Shown here: one piece after another, positions 1 to 9,003 of the stretch | Layout of the letters: every line of letters begins with the position of its first letter | How positions within the stretch are numbered: position 1 is the first letter of the stretch | Assembly (NCBI GenBank): GCA_030645615.1 | Contig: JAUSNB010000014.1 | Location: 57,659-121,658, forward strand | DNA length: 64,000 nucleotides | DNA from: Actinomycetota bacterium | GTDB lineage: Bacteria; Actinomycetota; Actinomycetes; S36-B12 | Direction of reading: 5' to 3' | Notes under the pieces: generated by a model | What the model saw: only the letters and a program-made list of their open reading frames with translations | The model's database searches: none | Told to the model about the DNA's origin: nothing | Program-made: the position numbers and the translations under genes

Positions 1-166
1 CGCTGGGCCCGAAGCGCGCACCGCTGCGATACGAGGTGCCGCCGTCGAAGGGCGCACCGAGGATCACGACATCGGCATCCGCGTATGTCGACGAGTCGTC
101 CAGGTCGCACATGTCGACGCCCAGGAAGGAGTAGTCAGGTCCGAACTGCGATCCGTAGCGGGCCAT
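1..166 (-). CDS. speB: agmatinase / ureohydrolase family, N-terminal fragment
   Basis: This is the first 55 codons of a gene that runs off the left edge; I translated it by hand from the ATG at 166-164. The visible part carries an arginase-superfamily N-terminal signature: VVILGAPFDGGTSYRSGARF, the substrate-pocket GxPFDxGxSYRxGARFGP segment. The metal-binding Asp/His motifs lie outside the window. Agmatinases hydrolyse agmatine to putrescine and urea; related enzymes act on guanidinobutyrate, and the fragment cannot separate these. It starts 22 bp after the PuuB-like oxidase stop, so it is the last visible gene of the polyamine operon, which favours agmatinase. Symbol is by family and context. 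Confidence 0.8.
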   Translation of the reverse strand, partial: MARYGSQFGPDYSFLGVDMCDLDDSSTYADADVVILGAPFDGGTSYRSGARFGPS

Positions 167-188
167 GTCGCCAGACTATGCGATGGCC

Positions 189-1607
189 TCAGCTGTCGAA
201 GCCGAGTCCGAGCCGGTCAAGTGAGCGCAGCCAGAGGTTGCGGCGACCGTCATGCTCGTCCGCCCGTCGCAGGGATGCCGTGGTGAGGCCGATGCCCCAC
301 GCACGAAGAGGTTCGGGAGGGAAGGGCATCGGCTTGCTCCTGACCATCTCCAGCCGCGTCCGCTCGGTATCGCTGCCGTTGAGCAGGTCGAGCATGGTCG
401 CCGCGCCGAAGCGCGCCGCACCGACCCCGAGCCCGGTGTAGCCCGCTACGTAGGCCGTGCGCCCGGCATGCGCCGTGCCCCAGAACGCAGAGAAGCGAGA
501 GCACGTGTCGATCGCGCCTCCCCAGGCGTGGGAGAAGCGAAGCCCGGCGAGTTGCGGGAAAGTGGTGAGGAAATTCTGCGCGAGCCGCTCGTAGGACGGC
601 ACGCTGTGCTCGAACTCCGGGCCGAAGCCGTTGCCCCGGTGGTAGATGGCGTCGTAGCCCCCCCAGAGGATGCGCCCATCCGGTGTCGGACGGTAGTAGT
701 GGAACTGGTTCCCGGCATCGCTGACGCCCTCGCCGCCCTGCCAGCCGATCGACGACCACTGCCCGTCCGTGAGCGGCTCGGACACGAGCACGTAGTCGTA
801 GACGGGCACGACGTAGTGCCCGATGCGCCGGAGAAGCGGTGGATACGCGTTCGTGGCCAGGGCCACCCGCTCGGCCTGCACCGTCCCGCCGCGGGTTCGC
901 GCGGTCACTCGCGCCCCCCGCCCGGTCAGTTCCTGCACCGGTGTCCGCTCGAAGATCCGCACGCCCAGCGCCTCGGCCGCCGTCCGCAGCCCCCAGGCCA
1001 GGCGGGCGGGGTTGACCAGCGCCACCCCGGTGCGGTCGAGCACGCCGCCCAGGTACAGCGGGGAGTCCAGCCTGGCCCGCACGCCGGCCGCATCCAGCAC
1101 CTCGAGAACCTCCCCCATGGCCTCAGCGCGGCCAGCTGCCCTCGCCAAGGAGTCGACCTGGTAGGCCTCCACGGCGACGTCCAGCTCGCCCGCCAGGGTG
1201 AAGTCGCAGTCGATGCCTAGGCGCGTGACGGTCTCCGCGATGGCCTCGAGGTTCTCCCGTCCCAGCCGAAGCAGCTCCGGCATCTCCTCGGGCCATCGGT
1301 CCAGGCCGTTGGCGAAGCCGTGGGTCAGCGAGGAGGCCACGAAGCCGCCGTTGCGTCCCGAGGCACCGTCGGCGATGCGACCACCTTCGAGCAGGACGAC
1401 ATCGCGCCCAGGATCGGCCTCCTTCGCCAGGAGGGCGCACCACAGGCCGGTGAACCCCCCGCCGACGACGAGCAGGTCGGCCCGCTCATGCCCGTCCAAC
1501 GGCGGTGCTGCGGCCGGGCGCCGCGGGTCGTCGAGCCAGTAGGGGGCACGGCGCGACCCGGCGACCATGGCGATTGCCGCATCGGTAGGGCGAGAGCCGT
1601 ACTGCAT
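189..1607 (-). CDS. FAD-dependent amine oxidoreductase, PuuB-like (DAO family)
   Basis: This 472-residue protein belongs to the glycine oxidase/D-amino-acid oxidase fold. The dinucleotide-binding GGGFTGLW lies at about residues 49-56, followed by GASGRNGG near residue 84, the FAD motif typical of gamma-glutamylputrescine oxidase PuuB and relatives. A C-terminal WGGAID and GYTGLGVG segment completes the FAD site. It probably oxidises putrescine or a gamma-glutamylated polyamine to the aldehyde plus ammonia and H2O2. It lies 24 bp after the PotC-like permease and before the agmatinase fragment, in one operon. The ATG at 1607 has a CGGAG ribosome site. A paralogue lies at 23551. Exact substrate is inferred from neighbours only. 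Confidence 0.82.
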   Translation of the reverse strand: MQYGSRPTDAAIAMVAGSRRAPYWLDDPRRPAAAPPLDGHERADLLVVGGGFTGLWCALLAKEADPGRDVVLLEGGRIADGASGRNGGFVASSLTHGFANGLDRWPEEMPELLRLGRENLEAIAETVTRLGIDCDFTLAGELDVAVEAYQVDSLARAAGRAEAMGEVLEVLDAAGVRARLDSPLYLGGVLDRTGVALVNPARLAWGLRTAAEALGVRIFERTPVQELTGRGARVTARTRGGTVQAERVALATNAYPPLLRRIGHYVVPVYDYVLVSEPLTDGQWSSIGWQGGEGVSDAGNQFHYYRPTPDGRILWGGYDAIYHRGNGFGPEFEHSVPSYERLAQNFLTTFPQLAGLRFSHAWGGAIDTCSRFSAFWGTAHAGRTAYVAGYTGLGVGAARFGAATMLDLLNGSDTERTRLEMVRSKPMPFPPEPLRAWGIGLTTASLRRADEHDGRRNLWLRSLDRLGLGFDS

Positions 1608-1631
1608 GGGATCTCCGGGGCCGGCCGCGCG

Positions 1632-2468
1632 CTAGGAGCGCGAGAGCCGGTCCACGAGAATCGGTTCCGGCACTGGGGCCTCGAGGGCCTTGCGGCGCCG
1701 GTTGCCGACGAACTGCGCCCCCAGCACGATGAGCAGGGCCACGACGAACACCAGGGTCGCCAGCGCGTTGACCTGCACCGGGATTCCTCGCTGCGCCGCG
1801 CCCCAGATGAAGATCGGGAAGGTGACCAGCGTGCCGGCGTTGAAGAAGCTGATGATGAAGTCGTCGAACGACAGCGAGAATCCGAGCAGCGCGGCGCCGA
1901 TGATCCCGGGCAGGACAAGCGGGAAGGTCACGTACCGGAAGGTGGCGCGCGGGCTGGCGTAGAGGTCGCGGGCCGCCTCCTCCAGGCGCGGGTCCATGCC
2001 CTGCAGGCGCGCCTTCACGGTCACAACGACAAAGGAGATGATGAACATGATGTGGGCAACCATGACCGTGCCCATGCCGAGTGGGAACCGGAGGTTGAGG
2101 AAGAGGGCCAGCAGGCTGGCGCCCATGACGACCTCAGGAGTGGCCATCGGCAGGAAGATGAGCAGGTTCGTGGTGCCCCGGCCGCGGAAGCGGTAGCGCA
2201 CGAGGCCGAACGCGATCATCGAGCCCAGGAGGGTGGCGATGAGCGTGGACACCAGCCCGATCTGGATGCTCGTCACGAAGGACGAGCACACGCCGGGGAC
2301 GCCGCAGATGTTCTTCCACGCATCGAGGGAGAACTCGTTCCAGCTCGTGTTGAACTTGCCACTCGGGTTGTTGAAGCTGAGCGCGATGACGACGGCGATC
2401 GGGATGAACAGGTACACCAGGACGAGGATGGCGATGATGCCGATGAGGTTCCGTCGCAGCCAGCGCAT
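1632..2468 (-). CDS. potC: spermidine/putrescine ABC transporter permease, PotC type
   Basis: The protein has 278 residues and about six membrane segments, with the ABC permease EAA loop at about residues 163-182 (EAARDLYASPRATFRYVTFP), which docks to the ATPase. Size and position after a second permease match PotC of PotABCD-type polyamine importers. Its ATG overlaps the last base of the upstream permease stop codon, so the two are probably translationally coupled. It forms the inner-membrane channel with the 2468-3364 product. Whether it carries putrescine, spermidine or both cannot be read from sequence. Confidence 0.9.
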   Translation of the reverse strand: MRWLRRNLIGIIAILVLVYLFIPIAVVIALSFNNPSGKFNTSWNEFSLDAWKNICGVPGVCSSFVTSIQIGLVSTLIATLLGSMIAFGLVRYRFRGRGTTNLLIFLPMATPEVVMGASLLALFLNLRFPLGMGTVMVAHIMFIISFVVVTVKARLQGMDPRLEEAARDLYASPRATFRYVTFPLVLPGIIGAALLGFSLSFDDFIISFFNAGTLVTFPIFIWGAAQRGIPVQVNALATLVFVVALLIVLGAQFVGNRRRKALEAPVPEPILVDRLSRS

Positions 2469-3364
2469 CAGACGAGGTCCTCCGTCCCGGCGCGGCGTAT
2501 ATAGGTGAACACGAGCACGAGGATCGCGGCCATGAGCACGATCGACAGCGCACTGGCCGTTGGATAGTCGCGGAACTCGATGAAGTTCGTCTGGATGACG
2601 TTGCCGATCATGCGGTCCTTGGTCGACCCCAGCAGTTCGGCGTTGATGTAGTCACCGGCCGCGGGGATGAAGGTCAGCAGGGTGCCGGCGACCACGCCTG
2701 GCATCGACAGGGGCCAGGTCACCTTGCGGAACGCGGTCTGCGGCGAGGCGTACAGGTCTCCCGCCGCCTCGATCAGGCGGGGATCGACGCGTTCCAGAGC
2801 CGCGTAGAGCGGCAGGATCATGAACGGCAGGAAGTTGTACGTCAACCCGGCGACCACCGCGATCCCGGTGTTCAGGATTCGGCCGTCGGGAAGAAGGTGG
2901 AGCGAGTTGAGGGTGCTGGTGATCACCCCCTCGTCGGCCAGGATCGTCTTCCACGCATAGGTGCGCAGCAGGAAGGACGCGAAGGATGGCGCGATGACCA
3001 GGACGAGCATGAGCCCTCGCCACCGACCGGCCCGGAAGGCGATGAAGTACGCCAAGGGATAGGCGATCACCAGGGCCAGCAGCGTGGCGATGCCGGCGTA
3101 CACGAAGGAGCGCAGGAACTGCGGCCAGTACTCGACGAGCGCGTCGGCGTAGTTGCTGAACTGCAGGCCGGACGTGTACTTGCCCGGCTTGCCGGGAATC
3201 GGCTTCTGCAGGCTGGTCAGGAACAGCGTCACGAACGGTATGGCGAAGAATACCGCCAGCCAGGCCATGCCGGGGAAGAGCAGGAGGTAGCCGGTGCGGC
3301 CGCGTCGCTGCGCCATCACGGAAGCCGGCTGCGCAGCGGCCGAAGTCGGGACGACGGCGACCAT
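2468..3364 (-). CDS. potB: spermidine/putrescine ABC transporter permease, PotB type
   Basis: This 298-residue, six-helix permease has an extended charged N-terminus (QRRGRTGY) before the first membrane segment and the EAA loop EAAGDLYASPQTAFRKVTWP near residue 205. It starts 2 bp after the ATPase gene stop and overlaps the PotC start by one base. Length, N-terminal shape and gene order are those of PotB/PotH. With PotC it forms the heterodimeric channel of a polyamine importer. Confidence 0.9.
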   Translation of the reverse strand: MVAVVPTSAAAQPASVMAQRRGRTGYLLLFPGMAWLAVFFAIPFVTLFLTSLQKPIPGKPGKYTSGLQFSNYADALVEYWPQFLRSFVYAGIATLLALVIAYPLAYFIAFRAGRWRGLMLVLVIAPSFASFLLRTYAWKTILADEGVITSTLNSLHLLPDGRILNTGIAVVAGLTYNFLPFMILPLYAALERVDPRLIEAAGDLYASPQTAFRKVTWPLSMPGVVAGTLLTFIPAAGDYINAELLGSTKDRMIGNVIQTNFIEFRDYPTASALSIVLMAAILVLVFTYIRRAGTEDLV

Positions 3365-3366
3365 TC

Positions 3367-4554
3367 TCAGGACTCCGGGGCGTCAGCGATGAGTGCCTGT
3401 GCGGCGGCCTCGAGGGCGAGCACCTCGGGGTCGACGCCGACGCTCGTCCCGGCCGATCCGTCCAGGCCGAACGTGTGCTGCGTGGACCAGTGGACGACGA
3501 CTTCGTCGCCCACCTCGCAGCGGTCCCCCACAACGACGTTCTGCTCGAAGACGATGAGTTCCTGATCCCACGGCGTCATGACGAGGTACTGGGTGGATAC
3601 ACCGGTATACGAGACGTCCGTGACCCGGCCGTGGACGCGGTTGTGTGCCTCAGGCACCCGGTGCTCGTCGACCAGGTCGAGGATGGTCATCTTCTCCGGT
3701 CGGACGCCCACGATGACGTCGGTGCCCACCGCGAAGCTCCTCGCGGCCGGGACAGCGAAGGTCTCGCCGAACGCGCTGACCAGGACGTCGTCGCCCGAGT
3801 GGCCGGCCGGGGCCCCCTGGATCAGGTTCGACTGGCCGAGGAAGTTGGCCACGAAGACCGTGCGGGGCAGTTCGTAGATGTCGGCGGGATGGCCGAGTTG
3901 CTCGATGCGACCCGAGTTCATGACGGCGACCGTGTCAGCCATGGTCATGGCCTCCTCCTGGTCGTGCGTCACGTGCACGAACGTCGTCCCGACCTCCACC
4001 TGGATCCGCTTGAGCTCGATCTGCATCTGGCGGCGCAACTTGAGGTCGAGTGCGCCGAGCGGCTCGTCGAGGAGCAGGACGTCCGGGCGGTTGATCAGCG
4101 CCCGGGCTACCGCCACGCGCTGCTGCTGGCCTCCGGACAGCTGGGCTGGCTTGCGGCGGGCCATCGGTCCCAGTTCGACCAGCGCAAGCATCTGCTCGAC
4201 CTGAGCGGACACATCCTTGACCTTGCGGCGGCGAAGCCCGAACGCGACGTTCTCGAAGATGTCCAGGTGCGGGAACAGGGCATACGACTGGAAGACCGTG
4301 TTGACGGGTCGCTCGAAGGCGCGCAGCCCTGTGATGTCCTTATCCCCGATGCTGATCGTGCCCCCGGTCGGGTCCTCCAGCCCGGCCACCATGCGCAGGG
4401 TGGTCGTCTTGCCGCATCCCGAGGCACCCAGCAGCGCGAAGAAGGACCCTGCCGGAATGGTGAGGGTGAGGTCATCGACCGCCGCCACGTCGCCGAACTT
4501 CTTGCTGAGGTTGCGTAGGTGCAGGTCTTCGACCGGCCGCGACCCGTCTGCCAC
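3367..4554 (-). CDS. potA: spermidine/putrescine ABC transporter ATP-binding protein
   Basis: The 395-residue protein has all ABC ATPase motifs: Walker [10 protein letters not shown] near residue 43, Q-loop [10 protein letters not shown], signature [15 protein letters not shown] near residue 140, Walker [14 protein letters not shown] and the switch [11 protein letters not shown]-terminal TOBE-like regulatory region follows (from about residue 285), as in PotA/PotG. It drives polyamine import from the cytoplasmic face. It lies between the binding-protein gene (49 bp upstream) and the two permeases. Related ATPases serve iron or sulfate importers, but the neighbours settle the assignment. Confidence 0.92.
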   Translation of the reverse strand: MADGSRPVEDLHLRNLSKKFGDVAAVDDLTLTIPAGSFFALLGASGCGKTTTLRMVAGLEDPTGGTISIGDKDITGLRAFERPVNTVFQSYALFPHLDIFENVAFGLRRRKVKDVSAQVEQMLALVELGPMARRKPAQLSGGQQQRVAVARALINRPDVLLLDEPLGALDLKLRRQMQIELKRIQVEVGTTFVHVTHDQEEAMTMADTVAVMNSGRIEQLGHPADIYELPRTVFVANFLGQSNLIQGAPAGHSGDDVLVSAFGETFAVPAARSFAVGTDVIVGVRPEKMTILDLVDEHRVPEAHNRVHGRVTDVSYTGVSTQYLVMTPWDQELIVFEQNVVVGDRCEVGDEVVVHWSTQHTFGLDGSAGTSVGVDPEVLALEAAAQALIADAPES

Positions 4555-4603
4555 TGCTGCCCTCTTCCCTCGTGTGGTTCCGCAGTCGTGGTTCTGCAGG
4601 CGC

Positions 4604-5827
4604 CTAGTTGCCGATGGCCTTCTGGAATGAGCGCTCGTACTGGTCCTGCTGCTCGGGCGTCAAGGTCATGAAGACGTAGGAATTGGAGAGCGTCTCCTCG
4701 TTGGGGAAGATCCACTGGTTGTCGACGAGGGCCGGGTCGATCGCAGCCATGGCCTCCTTGGCGCCGGCCACCGGCGAGATGTACTGCACGTACGCGGCGA
4801 CCTCGGCGGCAACCGCGGGGTCGTAGTAGTAGTTCATGACCAGCTCAGCGTTCTTCTTGTGCTGGGCCAGGGCCGGGACGAGCATGTTGTCGGTCCACAG
4901 CGTGCCGCCCGTCTCGGGCAGGGCGACCCCGAAGTCCTCGCCGAGCTGGATCATGTCGCCGGACCAGCCGATGACAGCGATGACATCGCCGCTCTCGAGC
5001 GCCCCTGCATAGTCATTGCCGGTGACCTGGCGGATCTGGCCGCTGTCGACCTGCTGGGTAAGCAGCTCGATCGCCTGGCTGAACTGGTCGTCGGTGAAGT
5101 TCGAGGGGTCGTTGCCCTGGTAGGCGATGAGGATTCCCATCGTGTCGCGCATCTCGGACAGGACGGTCACCCGGCCCGACAACGCAGGGTTGAACAACTG
5201 GTCGAGCGAGCTCATCGTGTCGGTGCCAATGGCCTCCTGAAGGGCCGCCTTGTTCCATCCCAGCGCCCCGAAGCCGGACTGCCACGGCAGGGTGTAGTCG
5301 CGGTTCGGGTCGAACGACACGCCCTGCCACGCGGGCAGCAGGTTCGCCGAGTTGGGGATCAAGGACTTGTCCAGCTTCTGCGCGAAGCCGTTCTGGAGCC
5401 ACAGGGCCGCCATCCAGTCGGTCAGAACGACGAGGTCACGCCCGATGTCCTGGCCCTGCTCCAGCTGGGTGCGCACCTTGGCGTAGAACTCGTTGTTGTC
5501 GTTGACGTCCTCGGTGTAGGTGACAGTGACCCCGGACTGCTTTTGGAATTCCTCCAGCGAAGGCCGGGTACCGGACTCGTCGTCGATGTCGATGTAGAGG
5601 GGCCAGTTCGACCAGTTGAGCATCTTGTCGGTGTCGGACATGTCCTCGGCACTGGCCGCGGACGGGGAGCCGGTCGCCTCTGCGTCGTCGGCGCCGGAGG
5701 CACCGCAGGCCGCTGCGACCATGGCCACACCACCCAGCCCGGCGGCCTGCAGTATGCGGCGTCGCGATACGGACGACTTCATGGCACCTGCGATGGCCGC
5801 CACTGCCTCGGGTCGCTTGCTGCTCAT
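4604..5827 (-). CDS. potD: polyamine-binding lipoprotein, PotD/PotF family
   Basis: This 407-residue extracytoplasmic solute-binding protein has a twin-arginine-like signal (SRRRILQAAG, about residues 21-30) followed by a lipobox ending in AAAC near residue 41, so it is likely exported folded and lipid-anchored. The mature part has the family's LNWSNWPLYIDIDDE opening and VTYTEDVNDNNEF strand typical of PotD/PotF. It captures putrescine or spermidine for the 2468-4554 importer. Its start follows the aldehyde dehydrogenase stop by 58 bp. An internal ATG at codon 16 would still leave the Tat signal intact and is a possible alternative start. Confidence 0.9.
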   Translation of the reverse strand: MSSKRPEAVAAIAGAMKSSVSRRRILQAAGLGGVAMVAAACGASGADDAEATGSPSAASAEDMSDTDKMLNWSNWPLYIDIDDESGTRPSLEEFQKQSGVTVTYTEDVNDNNEFYAKVRTQLEQGQDIGRDLVVLTDWMAALWLQNGFAQKLDKSLIPNSANLLPAWQGVSFDPNRDYTLPWQSGFGALGWNKAALQEAIGTDTMSSLDQLFNPALSGRVTVLSEMRDTMGILIAYQGNDPSNFTDDQFSQAIELLTQQVDSGQIRQVTGNDYAGALESGDVIAVIGWSGDMIQLGEDFGVALPETGGTLWTDNMLVPALAQHKKNAELVMNYYYDPAVAAEVAAYVQYISPVAGAKEAMAAIDPALVDNQWIFPNEETLSNSYVFMTLTPEQQDQYERSFQKAIGN

Positions 5828-5885
5828 CGTGATTCCCCAATCATCGTGACATCCCTCGGGTGGAATGTGCCTACGCTACCCATGC

Positions 5886-7373
5886 TCATGGCCGCTCGGT
5901 GAACACAGTCCGATGCCAGCTCTTGCGAGTTTCACCGGTGATGTCCATCGACACGTGCTTGACCTGCGTGTACTCGTCGAACGAGTAGCCGGACATGTCC
6001 TTGCCGAATCCGGACTGGCCGAAGCCCCCATGGGGCATCTCGCTCACGATCGGGATGTGGTCGTTGATCCACACGCACCCAGCCCGGAGCTCGCGCTGGG
6101 CTCTCAGCGCCCGGAAGACCCCGGTCGTCCATGCGGAGGCGGCGAGCCCGAACGGCGTGTCGTTCGCCAGGTCGAAGGCCTCGTCGTCGGTATCGAACGG
6201 CAGGACGACGAGCACGGGACCGAACACCTCGCTGCGGACCAGCTCGGCCGCCTGGGGCAGGCCCGTGACGAGCGTCGGCAGGTAGTAGCAGCCTCGGGAG
6301 AGCTCGCCTCCGGGCGCGTTGCCGCCCACGACCACCGTTCCGCCGTCGGCGCGGGACCGGTCGACGAACCCGGCTACGCGCTCCTGGTGGCGGCGCGAGA
6401 CGAGGGGGCCGAGGTCGGTCGCCGGGTCCTCCGTAGGCCCCAGCACGACCCCCGCGTACAGGTCTGCCACCCCGGCGACGAAGGCGTCGACGAGGGATCT
6501 GTGGACGTACGCACGGGTCGCGGCCGTGCAGTCCTGGCCGGCGTTGATCAGCGAGGCCGCTACCGCACCGTGAACGGCCGCCTCGAGATCCGCATCCTCG
6601 AACACGACGAAGGGGGCCTTGCCGCCAAGCTCGAGGTGCACGCGCTTGATGCCCTGCGTGGCCAGCTCCATGACCCGGCGGCCCACGGCCGTCGAGCCGG
6701 TGAAGGAGACCATGGCGACCCGGGGGTCGCCCACCAAGGCCTCCCCTGCGACCGGCCCAGTTCCTGTGACGACGTTCACCACTCCGGGCGGGATCCCGGC
6801 CGCCAGGCAGTCCTGGGCAAGCATCAGCGCGGTCAGTGGCGTGATCTCCGCGGGCTTGAGGACGATCGTGTTGCCGGCCGCGATGGCGGGAAGGATCTTC
6901 CACATGGCCATCTGCAGCGGGTAGTTCCAGGGCGCGATGGACCCGACGACACCGATCGGCTCGCGCCGGATGATCGAGGTGTGCGCCCCGTCCCACTCGG
7001 CCGATGCCTTGCCCTCGAGATTGCGCGCCGCACCCGCGAAGAAGGCGATGTTGTCGATCGACCCCGGCACGTCGAACTCGGTGGTGAGCCGGATCGGCTT
7101 GCCGGCCTGGCGGGTCTCGACCCGAGCGTACTCGTCCGCGCGGGCCTGGATCGTGGCAGCGAGGCGGGTCAGCGCGGCCGCCCGATCGGCGGGCGTGGCG
7201 GTCGACCAGCCGGGGAACGCCGCCGCGGCCGCCGCTACGCAGGTCCCGACATCCGCGGCCGAGGCCAACTCGATGGTGTCCAGCACTGCACCGGTCGCCG
7301 GGTTGACGACATCGATGCTCTCTCCGGACGAGCCCGGGAGTGACCTGCCTCCCGCGACGATCGCGTCCGACAC
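5886..7373 (-). CDS. gamma-aminobutyraldehyde dehydrogenase-like aldehyde dehydrogenase
   Basis: This NAD(P)-dependent aldehyde dehydrogenase is 495 residues from the GTG at 7373. The catalytic Glu lies in LELGGKAP and the nucleophile Cys in GQDCTAATR. This Cys context, shared with the 19410 paralogue, is typical of the aminobutyraldehyde dehydrogenase group. It would oxidise 4-aminobutanal from putrescine to GABA. I chose the GTG because AGGAGAGG lies 9 bp upstream; the frame stays open to 7505 with ATGs at 7403 and 7415, which lack equally good ribosome sites. It heads the ALDH-potDABC-oxidase-agmatinase operon. Substrate is inferred from context. Confidence 0.85.
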   Translation of the reverse strand: MSDAIVAGGRSLPGSSGESIDVVNPATGAVLDTIELASAADVGTCVAAAAAAFPGWSTATPADRAAALTRLAATIQARADEYARVETRQAGKPIRLTTEFDVPGSIDNIAFFAGAARNLEGKASAEWDGAHTSIIRREPIGVVGSIAPWNYPLQMAMWKILPAIAAGNTIVLKPAEITPLTALMLAQDCLAAGIPPGVVNVVTGTGPVAGEALVGDPRVAMVSFTGSTAVGRRVMELATQGIKRVHLELGGKAPFVVFEDADLEAAVHGAVAASLINAGQDCTAATRAYVHRSLVDAFVAGVADLYAGVVLGPTEDPATDLGPLVSRRHQERVAGFVDRSRADGGTVVVGGNAPGGELSRGCYYLPTLVTGLPQAAELVRSEVFGPVLVVLPFDTDDEAFDLANDTPFGLAASAWTTGVFRALRAQRELRAGCVWINDHIPIVSEMPHGGFGQSGFGKDMSGYSFDEYTQVKHVSMDITGETRKSWHRTVFTERP

Positions 7374-7494
7374 GTACACCTGCCTCTCCTGCGGTTCCGG
7401 CATACAACCACGCATTCCGCCGTCAAACAAGGTCTTTCCGCACTGAATCCCTACAGGAGGGCTCGGGAGAAGGCGGAAACCGTCGTCTAGGGCG

Positions 7495-8892
7495 TCAAAC
7501 TCCACGCAGCGTGGGCTCGGCGGCAGCGGCGCGCGCCAACGCCCCGATGACGTACTGCAACTGGTCCGGATCGAGTTCGTCGAGCACGCCCGTGGTGACC
7601 CGCACGTGCGCGCTGCCGCCCGGCGCCACCATGAACGGGCTTCCCGGCGATACCCGGATCCCCTGAGCAGCCAGGTGAATCAAGGCGGCTCTCTCGTCGC
7701 GGACCTCGACCCACGCGTTGATGCCCTCACCGGTGGTGCTCACGACGGACTCCCCGGCCAGTCCAGCCCGAACCGCGAGGCTGCGCATGGCGTACGTGGA
7801 CCGGGCACGCGTCACGGCCGCCACTGCGGCCGGATCCGTGAGCAGTTCGACGAGCACGGCCTGCAAGAGCCGGCTGGTCCACCCCGGTCCCAGCATCCGG
7901 CGGGAGACCATCGGATCGACCACGTCGGCGACGCCACCGACGGCCGCGATGCGCAGGTCGGGACCGTGCGACTTTGAGTAGCTGCGGATGTGCACCGTGC
8001 GCTCGGGCAGGTGGCGGCCGATGCTCACGTCCTCCCCGGTCGCGATGTCGCCACTGTGGTCGTCCTCGACGATCAGCGCCCGCCCCGTGGACAGCAGAGC
8101 CGCGAGCTCGGCGCACCGGGACGTGCTCATGCTGGTGCCGGTGGGATTCTGGGCCCGCGGCTGCAGGAACACCGCGACTGGCTCGAGCAGCAGCGCCTCG
8201 GCAAGTGATTCCGGCACGACGCCCGAGTCGTCCATGGCCAGCGGGATGACCTCGGCCCCGGAACGCTCCAGCAGGTCGATCAACGGCGGGAAGCCGGGGT
8301 TCTCCATGGCCACCCGGTCGCCGAGGCGCACGACCTGGTCGACGATCCGGGACAGGGCATCCAGGGCGCCATCGACGACCGTCAGCCGGGCCGGCTCGAA
8401 CGGCCAGCCCGCCCGCAGGATCGCATCCAGTTCCGGCAGCACGGGGTCGTCGAGGTAACTCGTCGTCCACACGGCCGACCGGGCCAGCACGCGCTCGAGT
8501 GCGTCGCGCAGTGGGGGCAGCAGGGCCGGGTCAGGCGTGCCGGTGGACAGGTTGATCCCTTCGGCCAATGGGTCGCCGCCGATGCCGAGGTACCGGCTGG
8601 GGCGGGTCGGTTCCATGGTCGTCCGCACGAATGTCCCGGCCCGGCCCCGCGCCTGGATCGCACCCACCGCGGCCAGGGCTTGCCAGGCCTCGCTGACCGT
8701 CGCGGGGCTGATCCCGAGTTCCTTGGCCAGGTCGCGCACGGTGGGCAGCCGGTCACCGGTACCCAGGCGACCCGCCCGGATCAGCCGGTGGACGGCGGCC
8801 GCGATGCCCTTGGGTGAGCGATCGTGCACGGCGCCGGCGACGAGCCCCACCACGGGCTCGGCGGCCCGTTCCGGCGCGGCGCCCAGCGACAC
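7495..8892 (-). CDS. MocR-type GntR regulator with aminotransferase domain
   Basis: The 465-residue protein joins an N-terminal GntR winged helix (DRLPTVRDLAKELGISPATV, about residues 44-63) to a fold-type I aminotransferase domain. The PLP Schiff-base lysine is in SYSKSHGPD, with the PLP phosphate and ring contacts NPTGT and EDDHSGD. MocR regulators sense PLP with an amine or amino acid; GabR (GABA) is the best-known case. I place the start at the GTG at 8892 behind GGGAGG; a GTG at 8952 is the alternative. It sits between the polyamine operon (same strand, 121 bp downstream) and the divergent pyrimidine-type operon, and could control either. Confidence 0.88.
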   Translation of the reverse strand: MSLGAAPERAAEPVVGLVAGAVHDRSPKGIAAAVHRLIRAGRLGTGDRLPTVRDLAKELGISPATVSEAWQALAAVGAIQARGRAGTFVRTTMEPTRPSRYLGIGGDPLAEGINLSTGTPDPALLPPLRDALERVLARSAVWTTSYLDDPVLPELDAILRAGWPFEPARLTVVDGALDALSRIVDQVVRLGDRVAMENPGFPPLIDLLERSGAEVIPLAMDDSGVVPESLAEALLLEPVAVFLQPRAQNPTGTSMSTSRCAELAALLSTGRALIVEDDHSGDIATGEDVSIGRHLPERTVHIRSYSKSHGPDLRIAAVGGVADVVDPMVSRRMLGPGWTSRLLQAVLVELLTDPAAVAAVTRARSTYAMRSLAVRAGLAGESVVSTTGEGINAWVEVRDERAALIHLAAQGIRVSPGSPFMVAPGGSAHVRVTTGVLDELDPDQLQYVIGALARAAAAEPTLRGV

Positions 8893-9003
8893 TCGTGTCC
8901 TCCCGATTCGTGGAAACGTCGTTGTAACACATTGCCGATTGTCTAAGGTCACGAATCACACAACTGCGTGCGTCCGGGCGTCCCGGGCGATGAGGAGGAC
9001 GGC
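8893..9003. promoter_or_regulatory. divergent promoter region with 8-bp inverted repeat
   Basis: This 111 bp gap separates the MocR-type regulator and the plus-strand amidohydrolase operon. It contains GATTCGTG at 8905-8912 and its exact complement CACGAATC at 8950-8957, plus an AT-richer stretch TTGTAACACATTG between them. Widely spaced repeats like these are often MocR operators, so self- or divergent control is plausible. No convincing -35/-10 pair could be fixed. If the regulator starts at 8952 instead of 8892, part of the repeat would be coding. Confidence 0.4.
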
